A DNA stretch of 64,000 bases from DASZGI01 sp035938995 (GCF_035938995.1 NZ_DASZGI010000038.1:1-64000), one strand, 5' to 3'; numbered from the stretch's first letter, positions 50,785 through 59,982 are shown. The notes: generated by a model from the letters alone, not told the origin. Translations and numbers: made by a program.

Positions 50785-53157
50785 TCACGGACTCGGCATC
50801 CGACTCAGCGAGTCACCCGCCCGCTCGACGAGCAGGCGCCCCTCCTCGGTGAGCTTCCCCGAGCCGAGCAGCGTCGCGATGGCGTTCCCGGTGTGCACCC
50901 GCCATGTGGCGAACTTGTCACGTGCTGCGTCCAAGCCCGCTCCGGCAGGCCGGATTCGCGTCTGGACGTGCCAGTACTCCGTCACCGCGATGTGCGCGAG
51001 GGTGCCGTGAAGGAACTGGCGCAGCGGACGCTTCTCGTCACGCCAGGGCGCGTAGTAGAGCGTCCGGTCCCGTCTGTCGTAGAGCTCTATGAAATCCAGC
51101 AGTCCATTGAGCTTGATGTGCTGCAACTCGTGGACCAGGAGCAGCGCGAGGGTGTCCGGGGTGTCGGGGCGCGCGATTCCGGCCGAGCCGAACACATTCC
51201 ACGTGCTGGCGCTGCGCGCGCGTCCGTCGGGATCGGCAGACAGCGGCACGATCGTGCGCAGCAGGGCTCGGAGGCTCGCGGCATGGTGGGGGAGGTGCTC
51301 GTCGAGAAACGCGACCGACTCGGCGAATGCGGAACGCCAGGCGACCACCTCGTCCGGCTCAAGGCGGCCCGCAGCCGGCCATCCGTAACAGTCGCGGTAG
51401 GGATCGGAGTCGTCGAGTGTCATCGAGACGCCCTCTGCCTCCAGCCGAGGCAGTGGTCGCCAGTTCCGATCAACCCGATCCGGTGCAGCCAGGTCGACCT
51501 CGTATACGCGGCCGTCGTCGGCCTCGACGACGAGTCCGTCCAGAGCGGTTGTCACGACGGCTGATGTCGCTGCGGGGGCACTCAGGGTTCCGACACTGGG
51601 GAAGTAGAATTCCCCGTCCCGGGGCCGCATCGTCAGCTGTTCGGTCAGGCCCCCGTACGCCGCGGCGCTGATCGCCATCGCTTCGAGCGGCCCCCAGTCC
51701 TGATCCCGCTTCGCGGCGTCAGCGGCGGGGAGGCCGGCGGCCCAGACGCGCAGATGCGGATGGTAGAACACCCGCGAGACAGCGTGCGCAGATCGTTCCT
51801 CGATCCGGACGAGTGCATCCCAGGCCCGCTCGGCCGCCGGTTCGCGGGGCGCGGCAGCCTGGGCCGCCTGGGCGACGACGACTCGGTTGATCCAGTTCTG
51901 GAGAGCCGCGAGCGACTCAAGGCTCTCGGGCGCATCGATACCCTCGATCATGTCGCGCGCGAACCCTTCCGGCACACCGTCCGGGAGGGCTGGCCCGAAC
52001 GTGGGAACACTCTCCTCACGACCGGGTATCTTCTCCACCAACGTCCGCAAGTCCTCGCAATACACGGACGGATTGTCGAATCCGTTCTGCTGGCTGTATC
52101 GGTGCGGGTAAAAGCCGCCGCGGCACCGGCGCACCACCGGACAGGCCCGGCACGTGCCGGACAGGCCCTCAATCCCCGAACTGCGCGCGGCGAAACCCGC
52201 ATGGCCTGTCGCGGTGTCGACCGTGTGCTCGAACACGTTGAAACCGGTCTCGGGTGCGCCCGGATACGCGATTTTGAGCGAGTCGACCTGCTCGTACGTT
52301 CCGTCGGTCTCGATGACCACGAGGTCGACGACCTCCGCGCCCAAAGCCTCAGTCAGGCTTCGGCCGCCGTGCGCCGTGTGCTCCAACGAGGTGAACATGC
52401 GGATGGGGACCGGGCGCCCGTCTGCGAGCCAGCGCTCGTAGACCGCGACCAGCCAGTCCCCGTACTCGGCCGGTTTGTCCTGGTACCTGGCGGGCGGGCT
52501 GGTCCACGTCGCATGGGGGAGGAGAAAGTCCAATTCGGGAGGTTCCTCCCGTAACAGCATCTCGTAGACTGATATCGGGTCATTGCGCACATCGATCGTG
52601 CACAGGATTCCGGCGTAGAGATGGCGGTACTCCTGCTTGCGAAGCAGACTCAGGCCGTTGAGCACGTGGTCGTGGCTGCTGCGGCCGTTCGCGAATCTGC
52701 GGTGCAGGTCGTTCGCCCGACGGCCGCCGTCCAGCGAAACGCCGACCTTGACCCCGTGCCGGTCGAAAACCTCACAGAACTCTGCTGAGAGCTGCACGCC
52801 GTTCGTGTGCAGGCGTAAGTCGATCTCGGCGGCCGGGGCGAGCACGGTGCGCAGGATGCGCAAGGTCTCGTCCATCCGACGGGGTCCGAGGAGCAGTGGC
52901 TCGCCGCCATGGAGGATCACCCGCACGCCGGACAGCCCGTGGCGCTTCGCGTGCTCGGCGATCCGCTCCGCGGCACGGGCCACGGTCTGCCCGGCCATCG
53001 CCACCGGTCGGTCACGCCAGCTCTGATCTGCGTGTTCGTAGACATAGCAGTGATCGCACGCGAGATCGCACCTGCTGTGGACCTTGACGACGAACTGCGT
53101 GATCGCGAAATCTGGGAGGGCGTGCTCGGCGATCAGGCGGCCGGGCGGGGCCGACAC
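50785..53157 (-). CDS. fxsB: Radical SAM/SPASM peptide maturase FxsB with HEXXH extension
   Basis: A maturase of 790 residues that modifies the FxsA precursor; related Fxs, Xye and Grr enzymes form three-residue cyclophane crosslinks. The SAM-cluster motif is SRCDLACDHCYVYEHAD, with the SAM-binding LHGGEPLLLGPRRM region. Auxiliary-cluster cysteines (SPASM) lie in CRACPVVRRCRGG and near residue 375 (YCEDL). The C-terminal ~350 residues hold a metallohydrolase-like domain with LVHELQHIKLNGLLDF, so this is the form with an intact HEXXH. GTG 53157 lies nine bases after the fxsA stop and lacks its own ribosome site, implying coupling; GTG 53229 is within fxsA and less likely. Confidence 0.9.
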   Translation of the reverse strand: MSAPPGRLIAEHALPDFAITQFVVKVHSRCDLACDHCYVYEHADQSWRDRPVAMAGQTVARAAERIAEHAKRHGLSGVRVILHGGEPLLLGPRRMDETLRILRTVLAPAAEIDLRLHTNGVQLSAEFCEVFDRHGVKVGVSLDGGRRANDLHRRFANGRSSHDHVLNGLSLLRKQEYRHLYAGILCTIDVRNDPISVYEMLLREEPPELDFLLPHATWTSPPARYQDKPAEYGDWLVAVYERWLADGRPVPIRMFTSLEHTAHGGRSLTEALGAEVVDLVVIETDGTYEQVDSLKIAYPGAPETGFNVFEHTVDTATGHAGFAARSSGIEGLSGTCRACPVVRRCRGGFYPHRYSQQNGFDNPSVYCEDLRTLVEKIPGREESVPTFGPALPDGVPEGFARDMIEGIDAPESLESLAALQNWINRVVVAQAAQAAAPREPAAERAWDALVRIEERSAHAVSRVFYHPHLRVWAAGLPAADAAKRDQDWGPLEAMAISAAAYGGLTEQLTMRPRDGEFYFPSVGTLSAPAATSAVVTTALDGLVVEADDGRVYEVDLAAPDRVDRNWRPLPRLEAEGVSMTLDDSDPYRDCYGWPAAGRLEPDEVVAWRSAFAESVAFLDEHLPHHAASLRALLRTIVPLSADPDGRARSASTWNVFGSAGIARPDTPDTLALLLVHELQHIKLNGLLDFIELYDRRDRTLYYAPWRDEKRPLRQFLHGTLAHIAVTEYWHVQTRIRPAGAGLDAARDKFATWRVHTGNAIATLLGSGKLTEEGRLLVERAGDSLSRMPSP

Positions 53158-53165
53158 CGTCGTTT

Positions 53166-53336
53166 CTACAGGGACGCGTTGAATGCGGCGACCAGAACGG
53201 CAGGCGCGTTCTCGTCCGGCACGACCCACCGCTTCGCCAGCGCGTTGAGATCGGTGCGGGCGGCGATGTCCTGCAGGCGATGCTCGTGTCGTAGCAGTGC
53301 TTCGGCGGCGGTCCGGTTTGTGGGCGCGTCCGGCAT
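53166..53336 (-). CDS. fxsA: FxSxx-COOH RiPP precursor FxsA (variant C-terminus FNASL)
   Basis: A 56-codon gene directly upstream of fxsB. It starts MPDAPTNRTAAEALL, has TDLNALAKRWVVPDENAP and ends VLVAAFNASL. FxSxx-COOH precursors end with Phe five residues from the C-terminus, usually followed by Ser two residues later; here the third residue of the motif is Ala (F-N-A-S-L). Phe is still at position -5, and the C-terminus is free. The ribosome site GGGAGGGG is strong. The gene was found from its context. It is the likely substrate of FxsB. Confidence 0.85.
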   Translation of the reverse strand: MPDAPTNRTAAEALLRHEHRLQDIAARTDLNALAKRWVVPDENAPAVLVAAFNASL

Positions 53337-53568
53337 TCTGCCCCTCCCGGGTAATCAGGTCGTGGGACGCGCCGACTGGGCGAGCCCGCCTACATCAGAA
53401 CCGGTACTTACCTTCCATCCTAAGTCAACAGATGCGGGGCGTCATCACCCATTTGAATCTTCCGACCTCGGGTATGAGCGTGACGGCTGCATGCGCAAGC
53501 TCGCTGCCGTGGTTCCTGGCGCGCGATGTGACTTCGGCTCGCGGAGATCGCGGAATCGGCTCGCCGCC

Positions 53569-54519
53569 TCAAGCCTTCTCGGCCAGCGTCGTCTGGAGCC
53601 GCCGGACGGGGCTGGTCAGGCCGTATCGCTTGGAGAGTTCGTCGAGCGCGCCGGGGTCGGCGGGGGTGGTCGGCAGGCGGGAGTCGACGGGTTCGACCGC
53701 AGCGTCGGCGCGCACGTTGACCACTTCTGGCGCGACTTCGAGGTAGGCGCGGGCGGCGACGAGTTTCGTGCGCACAGCGGGTTTGAGCGCTGACGTCGGG
53801 TCGTCGACTGCCGCCTGGAGACCGGCGAGGCTTCCATAGGCGGAGATCAGCGTCGCGGCGGTCTTCTCGCCGATGCCTGGGACGCCCGGCAGGCCGTCGC
53901 TGGGGTCGCCGCGCAGCGCCGCGAAGTCCGCGTATCCGCGCCCGGGAATCGCGTATCTCGCACTGAGTGCGGCTTCGTCGACGACCTCGAGCTTCGCGAG
54001 ACCGCGGGCGATGTAGAGGACTTGCACGCCTTTCGCGTCGTCCACGAGCTGGAACAGGTCGCGGTCGCCGGTCACCACCTGTACCGGGCCGTCGTGCGCG
54101 GCGGCGTAGGCGGCGATCGCGTCGTCGGCCTCGAAGTCGTCCGCCCAGCCTCGGGCGATGCCGAACGCGTCGAGTACTTCTTCCAGCACCGGCACCTGCG
54201 GCGAGAGCGTGTCGGGGATCTCCTCGGCCATCCCGGGGCCGGCCACGGCCGCGCCGTCCGCTCCGGTCGCCGCCCCGACGACGCGGTGCGCCTTGTACGA
54301 CGGGATCGCGGCGACCCGGAACGCCGGGCGCCAGTCCGCGTCGAAGCAGGCGATCAGCCGGTCCGGGCGGTGGCCGGAGACCAGCAGCGAGATGAAGTCG
54401 AGCGTGCCGCGGATCGCGTTGACCGGCATGCCGTCCGGCGCCTTGATCGAGTCGGGCAGGCCGAAATAGGCCCGGAAGTAGAGCGTCGGGGTGTCCAGGA
54501 GCATCAGCCGTTCAGCCAC
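53569..54519 (-). CDS. 5'-3' exonuclease (PolA N-terminal domain-like)
   Basis: A stand-alone flap/5'-3' exonuclease of 316 residues. It has LLDTPTLYFRAYF, LIACFDADWRPAFRV, the metal-binding DDFEADDAIAAYA and TGDRDLFQLVD motifs and a helix-hairpin-helix (GVPGIGEKTAATLISAYGS). A homologue is found near helY in mycobacteria. GTG 54519. It probably processes DNA or RNA-DNA flaps in repair. Neighbours: fxsA on the same strand downstream and a PLP enzyme upstream. Confidence 0.93.
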   Translation of the reverse strand: MAERLMLLDTPTLYFRAYFGLPDSIKAPDGMPVNAIRGTLDFISLLVSGHRPDRLIACFDADWRPAFRVAAIPSYKAHRVVGAATGADGAAVAGPGMAEEIPDTLSPQVPVLEEVLDAFGIARGWADDFEADDAIAAYAAAHDGPVQVVTGDRDLFQLVDDAKGVQVLYIARGLAKLEVVDEAALSARYAIPGRGYADFAALRGDPSDGLPGVPGIGEKTAATLISAYGSLAGLQAAVDDPTSALKPAVRTKLVAARAYLEVAPEVVNVRADAAVEPVDSRLPTTPADPGALDELSKRYGLTSPVRRLQTTLAEKA

Positions 54520-54541
54520 CGGCCCAGCTTCCCACAGCCGG

Positions 54542-55735
54542 TCAGAGGAAGGTGCGACCCTCGCCGCGGTACGTCGGCACCGTCGCCTTGACCGTCTCGC
54601 CCTCGATCAGGTGCAGCTCGGCGAACCGCTCGCACAGCTCACCGGCCTTCGCGTGCCGGAACCATACCCGGTCGCCCAGCGCCAGGTTGTCCGCCGCCGC
54701 CCCGAGCAGCGGCGTCTGCACCTCGCCCGCCCCTTCCTGCGGGTCGAAGCGCAGGCCTCGGGGCAGGTACGGCTGCGGGAGCCGGTCGCGGCCTGGCGGA
54801 CCCGACGCGACGTAGCCGCCGCCGAGCACGGTCACCGCACCCGGACCCGGCCGCCGGACCACCGGCAGCGCGAACAGCGCCGCAGGTCGCCCGGTCACGT
54901 TGCGGTACCCGTCGAACAGGCGCGGCAGGAAGAGTCCGGAGCCGGCCGCGATCTCGGTCACCGCGTCCTCCGCGGCGGTCCGCTCGACCGAGCCGGTGCC
55001 CCCGCCGTTGACGAATTCGAGCTGCGCGATCTCCTTGACCGCCGCGACGATCGCCGCACGCCGCTCGACCAGCTCCGCCGCGCTGCCCCGCTGCATCGCC
55101 CGCACCGCGAGCCCGCGCAGCGGCCGCCCGGGCGGCGCGTCTCCGACCCCCGCGATCTGCGCTTCGTACCCCATCAGCCCGACCAGTCGGAACCACTCCC
55201 GGTCGGCCGCCTCTCGCGCCACTGCAGTCACTGAAACGGGTGAATGCAGCGGCGAGCGGCGCGCGCCTACGCGCACCCGGCCGCCCAAAGGCTGCCAGGA
55301 GGTGTCGATGTCGACGCACACCCGGATGGGCGATGCCTCAGGGACCTCGGCGACGGCCTTCTCGATCAGGTCCAGCTGCTCGATCGAATCGATCATCAGG
55401 GTGACCGCGTCGGCTGCCGCGTGGTTGGCGGCGAGCCTGCGCAGGGCCGCGCGGTCCACCGTCGGATACGCCACCACGACGTCGTCGAAGCCTGAACCGG
55501 CGAGCCACAGCGCTTCGGGCAGGGTGAACGCGAGGACTCCCGCGAATCCGTCCAGCGACAGCACCGCGCGCAGCACCTCGCGGCTGCGCAGCGACTTCGA
55601 CGCGACCCTGATCTGCTTCCCGGCGGCCCGCCTGACCAGCTCGGTCGCGTTGAACCTGAGAGCCGCCAGGTCGACCACCGCGAGTGGGGGATCGAGGTGC
55701 GCTGTCGCGTGGTTCAGGCGGTCCAGGTGACTCAC
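54542..55735 (-). CDS. PLP-dependent racemase/D-threonine aldolase-like enzyme
   Basis: A fold-type III PLP enzyme of 397 residues. The N-terminal barrel has the PLP Lys in QIRVASKSLRSREVL, with AVVDLAALRFNA before it, and the phosphate-binding NGGGTGSVERTA. The C-terminal beta domain includes VTVLGGGYVASGPPGRDRLP and RVWFRHAKAGELCERF. It resembles the alanine racemase-like amino acid deaminase/aldolase family of actinobacteria. The substrate is unknown. GTG 55735. The exonuclease gene follows 22 bases after its stop. Confidence 0.85.
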   Translation of the reverse strand: MSHLDRLNHATAHLDPPLAVVDLAALRFNATELVRRAAGKQIRVASKSLRSREVLRAVLSLDGFAGVLAFTLPEALWLAGSGFDDVVVAYPTVDRAALRRLAANHAAADAVTLMIDSIEQLDLIEKAVAEVPEASPIRVCVDIDTSWQPLGGRVRVGARRSPLHSPVSVTAVAREAADREWFRLVGLMGYEAQIAGVGDAPPGRPLRGLAVRAMQRGSAAELVERRAAIVAAVKEIAQLEFVNGGGTGSVERTAAEDAVTEIAAGSGLFLPRLFDGYRNVTGRPAALFALPVVRRPGPGAVTVLGGGYVASGPPGRDRLPQPYLPRGLRFDPQEGAGEVQTPLLGAAADNLALGDRVWFRHAKAGELCERFAELHLIEGETVKATVPTYRGEGRTFL

Positions 55736-55877
55736 ACTCCGAACCCTTCCATACCTCGGTGTGCCCTGGTAAGACCGATTCGATCCCGGAAAGGTCTCGA
55801 CCTGGTGACCCCGCGCGCACCCGTCCGACCTTGCGCTGTCAGGCCGTCCGCGGGTGCACTAAGGTGCAAACCGATCA

Positions 55878-57050
55878 ATGACTCCCGCGCGGCGGCGGGG
55901 GACGGAAAGGTTGGGGGCGGTCAGCATCGCGAGCCAGAACCCAGAGTCGCCGCCGCCCGGCCAGGCGCCCGCTCCGGAGCCCGGGACCGCAGCACAGCCG
56001 CCTACTCCGGCCCCTGCGCCTTTGAGCGCGCCCGATCTTACGCAGGCTTCTCAGCCCGGCACGACCGGCGGCACGCCCCCGTATGCGCAGCCACAGCAGC
56101 CAGGAACGCCGCCCCAAGTGCCGATGGCGCCCAGCGTCGCTGCGCCTCAGGCGCAGTACGGCTACCCCGCGCCCGCGCCGCAAATGGGCGGTTACGGGTC
56201 CGCTCCCGGCATGCAGCCCGAATATCCGGCATTCGCTCAGCCGCAGGCATACGCTTACGGTCCGCCCCCCGATGGTTTCTGGCCTCCGGTCATGCAACCA
56301 CTGGCCCCTCGTGTCTCCACGAGCGCCGTTCTCACAGCGCTCGCGCTCCTAGGTGTGGCGATCCTGGTTTTCGTCGGCGCGGTCGCCTTGGCCACGCCCA
56401 CCGGCGGCACCGCTGCACGCCCTTCCACCGGCGTAACTGCCCAAGACGAGGCGCTGCGTGCACTGTGGCGGACCGCGTCGGCGAATGACCTGCTGCCCGC
56501 GACGCTTAACCGCGAAGGAACCGAGACCTATATCCGCCTCGGCGTCAATCCAGACGAGACCTGCACCGGCTTGCCTTCCGCGTTCACAGCGGCCCTAGCG
56601 CCCGCGACCTGTTCGCGCGCGATCGAGGCGACTTATGTCGACCGGACTCAGACCATCAGCGCGACCGTCGGTATCGTCGTCCTCTCCGGCTCGATCAACG
56701 ACCGGCTGCACCTGTTCCAAAGCTGGGCGCCGGACTCGTACGCCATGAAGGACGCGATGATGCCGCACGTCTACCCGGTCGCGGGCACCCTCGCGGCCCA
56801 GTTCAGCGACGCGCAGCGGGTCACCTGGCAGGGCCAGGTCTCCTCCGACGGCACGTACCTCGTCTACGCGGTCACCGCCTTCACCGACGGACGCACCGGA
56901 CCCGACGCCGCGGCCCGCGCCGCCGCCTCCGGATCGGCCCTGGCCGCGGGCTCCCCGGCGGTCCAGGTCGCCGGCGACCTGCCCACGGCCATCCAGATCA
57001 TCCTGACCGCCAAGGAGACCTCCACGGCTGCCGGAGGGAGCGGCTCGTGA
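55878..57050 (+). CDS. Proline-rich single-span membrane protein paired with mycosin
   Basis: A 390-residue protein. About 140 residues rich in Pro, Gln, Ala and Tyr precede a membrane helix (TALALLGVAILVFVGAVAL, about residues 150-170) and an ectodomain with a CTG..CSRAIEATYVD region that probably forms one disulfide. It is like the proline-rich membrane proteins found with type VII secretion genes; the next gene is a mycosin that overlaps its stop (GTGA). ATG 55878. Function is not established. Confidence 0.65.
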   Translation: MTPARRRGTERLGAVSIASQNPESPPPGQAPAPEPGTAAQPPTPAPAPLSAPDLTQASQPGTTGGTPPYAQPQQPGTPPQVPMAPSVAAPQAQYGYPAPAPQMGGYGSAPGMQPEYPAFAQPQAYAYGPPPDGFWPPVMQPLAPRVSTSAVLTALALLGVAILVFVGAVALATPTGGTAARPSTGVTAQDEALRALWRTASANDLLPATLNREGTETYIRLGVNPDETCTGLPSAFTAALAPATCSRAIEATYVDRTQTISATVGIVVLSGSINDRLHLFQSWAPDSYAMKDAMMPHVYPVAGTLAAQFSDAQRVTWQGQVSSDGTYLVYAVTAFTDGRTGPDAAARAAASGSALAAGSPAVQVAGDLPTAIQIILTAKETSTAAGGSGS

Positions 57051-58387
57051 ACCGGACAGCCGCCCGCCGCGCCGGCGCTGCCATGGCCGCGCTCGGCTTG
57101 ACCTGCGGCTCGATCCTCGCCATCGCCGCGCCCGCGCGCGCCGACGAGATCCGCGACCACGAATGGCCGCTCGCCTTCCTCAACCTGGCCGCCGCGAACC
57201 AGATCTCCACCGGAGCCGGCGTCACCGTCGGCCTGCTCGACTCGGGTGTGATGGGCCAGCGGGCCGACCTGACCGGCCAGGTCACCACCGGGCCGGACTT
57301 CGCGGGCGGGATCGAGCAGCCCGGCCAGACCGGCTGGGGCGAGCACGGCACCTGCATGGCGTCGATCATCGCCGGGCACGGCCGGGGCGGAGGGGACGGC
57401 ATGCTCGGCGCCGCGCCCGGCGCCCATCTGCTCTCGATCCGGGTCATCCGCGACGACGACGCCCCTGACATCGGCGGCGCCACCACCAGCGCGACGCCGA
57501 TCTCCGACGGCATCAGGTACGCGGTCGATCACGGCGCGCGGGTCATATCGATGTCCCTCGGCGGCAGCGACGCGGGCGGCGCGAGCGACTCGACGCCCGA
57601 GGCCGACGCGATCCGGTACGCGCTCGACCACAACGTCGTGGTCGTCGTCGCGGCCGGGAACTCCGGGGACAAGGGCAACGCGATCCAGTTCCCCGGGGCC
57701 GAGCGCGGCGTGATCACCGTGGCCGCGGTCGACTCGTCCGCCCGGCACGCCGGGTTCTCGACCACCAGCTGGGACGTGTCCGTGGCCGCCCCGGGCGTGA
57801 ATCTGCCCTGCGACGCGGCAGACAGCGACGACGAATACGAGCTCGGCGACGGCACCAGCCAGGCCACCGCCTACGCGGCTGGCATCGCCGCGCTGCTGGT
57901 CTCCGAAAACCACAACCTGAGCCCCGCCCAGGTCCGCGACATCCTGGAACAGACCGCGCGCGACAAACCCGCCGGGGGCCGCGACGACCAGAACGGCTTC
58001 GGCATCGTCGACCCCGTCGCGGCGCTTAAGGCAGCGGCGAGCGTAAAAGGCGCCTCCGAGACGCCGGGCGCCGGGTCAGGCACCGTCGCCGCGCACTTCG
58101 GATACGGCCCCACCGAGGTGGTCGCCGAACCGGTCGGCTCGTTCGGCTCGATGCCGCGCGCGATCGTCGGGGGAGTGCTCCTGCTGATCGCGGCCCTCGT
58201 GATCGGGATCCAAATCCTCCGCCGCTCCCGGCACAGGGCCGCCGAAGCCATCGCCGCCCAGTTCGCCGACCCGCTTGCAGCGCCGGTCGTGCCTATGGCG
58301 CCTGGCTGGCCCCAAGTCATCCAGCCGCCCATAGCGCAGCCGCCGCCTCCTGAGCCGCCCTCCTGGCCGCCCCCACCCGGCGGCTAA
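57047..58387 (+). CDS. Mycosin-like S8 serine protease
   Basis: A membrane-anchored subtilisin-type protease of 446 residues related to MycP of type VII secretion. A signal peptide (to about APARA) precedes the domain. The triad is visible as VGLLDSGVMG (Asp), WGEHGTCMASIIAG (His) and GDGTSQATAYAAGIAALL (Ser), with VVAAGNSGDKG as oxyanion loop. A C-terminal helix (AIVGGVLLLIAALVIGIQIL) anchors it, followed by a Pro-rich cytoplasmic tail. GTG 57047 overlaps the upstream stop (GTGA). No ESX core genes (eccB, eccC, eccD) are in the window, so the pair stands alone. Confidence 0.9.
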   Translation: MNRTAARRAGAAMAALGLTCGSILAIAAPARADEIRDHEWPLAFLNLAAANQISTGAGVTVGLLDSGVMGQRADLTGQVTTGPDFAGGIEQPGQTGWGEHGTCMASIIAGHGRGGGDGMLGAAPGAHLLSIRVIRDDDAPDIGGATTSATPISDGIRYAVDHGARVISMSLGGSDAGGASDSTPEADAIRYALDHNVVVVVAAGNSGDKGNAIQFPGAERGVITVAAVDSSARHAGFSTTSWDVSVAAPGVNLPCDAADSDDEYELGDGTSQATAYAAGIAALLVSENHNLSPAQVRDILEQTARDKPAGGRDDQNGFGIVDPVAALKAAASVKGASETPGAGSGTVAAHFGYGPTEVVAEPVGSFGSMPRAIVGGVLLLIAALVIGIQILRRSRHRAAEAIAAQFADPLAAPVVPMAPGWPQVIQPPIAQPPPPEPPSWPPPPGG

Positions 58388-58396
58388 GCTCGCCAG

Positions 58397-59170
58397 ATGA
58401 CCGACTCCCACAAGCGCACGATCGCACCTAGCGGCTTCGAGGGCGACGACGGTTCGGCAGATCCGGAGCTGACCCAGGCGCTCGGCGCGCACCACCGCGG
58501 CGAGATCGACCGCTACGCGCTTTATCCCGCCCTGGTGGGTAAGCGGGTCCTGGCACCGGTCGTCGCGATCCTCGGCGAGAGCGAGCCGGTCGAGAGCGGC
58601 GAAGGCGTCGGCCTGCGCCGCGACAAGGACAGTGAGATGGCGCTGGTCACGCTCCTGGCCGCGGACGGCGCCAAGGCGGTCCCGGTGTTCACCTCCACCG
58701 ACAAGCTGAGTGTGTGGGGCTCGACCAGCGGTTTTCCGGGCGCTCGACCGGTCCCTGTCTCGGTGGAGCGGGCCGCCGCCGCGGCGATCCAGGAAGAGGC
58801 GGACGTTCTGCTGATCGACCTCGGCACGGACGAGCAGTTTGAGCTCGGCGGCGCCGCGCTGCGCGCGTTCGCCACCGGGCGCGTCCCCACCCTGCCCGAC
58901 GCCGACCCCGACGTCGTCGCGGCCCTGCTGGTCGTGCTCCGCTCGGTCCCCGAAGTCGCCGACGTCCTCAAAAGCGCACGCGTCGGTGCCTTCGCGCAAG
59001 GTGCCGTGCTCGAACTGGGCTTCACCGAGGGAACCGATCCGCGCACGCTCGCCGAACCGCTGCGCCGCGTGGCCGAGAGCATCGCTGCCGATTCACTGTT
59101 GCGCGATCGGCTCGGCGACGGCTTGTCGATCGTCGCCGCCCCGCCGCCTGACGAATCCGAGGACTCCTGA
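58397..59170 (+). CDS. SseB-like protein
   Basis: A 257-residue protein with the SseB N-terminal domain pattern (RYALYPALVGKRVLAPVVAIL, LRRDKDSEMALVTLLAADGAKAVPVFTSTDKLSVW), followed by VLLIDLGTDEQFELGGAALRAF. Function is poorly known. ATG 58397 is nine bases after the mycosin stop, so it is probably in the same transcript. Confidence 0.8.
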   Translation: MTDSHKRTIAPSGFEGDDGSADPELTQALGAHHRGEIDRYALYPALVGKRVLAPVVAILGESEPVESGEGVGLRRDKDSEMALVTLLAADGAKAVPVFTSTDKLSVWGSTSGFPGARPVPVSVERAAAAAIQEEADVLLIDLGTDEQFELGGAALRAFATGRVPTLPDADPDVVAALLVVLRSVPEVADVLKSARVGAFAQGAVLELGFTEGTDPRTLAEPLRRVAESIAADSLLRDRLGDGLSIVAAPPPDESEDS

Positions 59171-59186
59171 ACTGAGGAGTCGGTGC

Positions 59187-59582
59187 CTAAGGGAGTACCG
59201 GACCGGTCAGCTTCTCGCCCGGGGCCGACTCGGGAGGATCCGGCACGACAGAGGCTTCACGGAACGCCAACTGAAGCGTCCGCAGCCCATCGCGCAGCGG
59301 CGCGGCGTGTTGTGAACCGATCTCCGGAGCGGCGGCGGTCACCAGCCCGGCGAGCGCGGTGATCAGCTTGCGCGCCTCGTCCAGATCGACCGGCTCCGGC
59401 GGCTGTGCGGAGCCGCCCTCAGCTGCAGGTTCGCCGAGACCCAGCTGAACCGCCGCGGCCGTCATCAGATGAACCGCGAGCGTCGCGATCACCTCGACGG
59501 CGGGAACGTCCGCCAGGTCGCGGGCGTCCGGCCGGTCCGCGAAGTCGTGCGCTCCGGAGCCGGGCGGCGTGCGGTCGGTCAT
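59187..59582 (-). CDS. DUF1844 family protein
   Basis: A 131-residue protein. The central DLADVPAVEVIATLAVHLMTAAAVQLGL and DLDEARKLITALAGLVTAAAPEI segments match DUF1844 proteins, often adjacent to infC in actinobacteria. ATG 59582 is used; the frame to 59681 runs over the infC leader. Its function is unknown. It is divergent from infC. Confidence 0.8.
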   Translation of the reverse strand: MTDRTPPGSGAHDFADRPDARDLADVPAVEVIATLAVHLMTAAAVQLGLGEPAAEGGSAQPPEPVDLDEARKLITALAGLVTAAAPEIGSQHAAPLRDGLRTLQLAFREASVVPDPPESAPGEKLTGPVLP

Positions 59583-59982
59583 GGGCCGATCCTCGCACGG
59601 CGGGCGGCCTGGCCGGGACGTGCTACATTTGGTGCAGCGACCAACCGTCGGCGCGCCCGCAAGCGCGGCGGCGGTCCGCAAGTGGAGGGCCCACCTCCCA
59701 CCCGATCGACCAGGAGGCCGACGGGTACGGTCCCAGCACGCGTCGCCTGCCGTAGGTGTCCTGTCGGCGGGAGGAGTCGTGCGACGCGGTGCTGAGTGAG
59801 CGCGGCGTCCCGGTAGGTGGAGCTCTGCATGGAATACATGCGGAGCTCTTTTGTTTGCCGGTGTGGGTCACGTATCTGAGCGTGCCCTTGCAGATCAAGG
59901 CGGTGCGGGCTCCCAATCCGTACCGCGCGCGGTCGGCGGCTCACGGCTCGCCGCCCCGGCCCGCATGAACTTAGGAGGCCCC
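59583..59982 (+). promoter_or_regulatory. infC 5' leader region
   Basis: 400 bases without a gene. It contains a possible -10 (TACATT at about 59622), several GC-rich inverted segments (such as GTGGAGG and CCTCCCAC near 59681-59700), then the intrinsic terminator at 59820-59856, still 126 bases before the infC start. The layout suggests a regulated leader with a premature terminator. Leader RNAs before infC-rpmI-rplT are known to sense L20 in other bacteria; no such motif was confirmed here. Confidence 0.55.
59820..59856 (+). terminator. Intrinsic terminator in the infC leader
   Basis: GAGCTC-T-GCATG, loop GAATA, CATGC-G-GAGCTC, followed by TTTTGTTT. It is an unusually clear U-tract terminator for such a GC-rich genome, placed upstream of infC, so it is a candidate attenuator. 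Confidence 0.85.
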
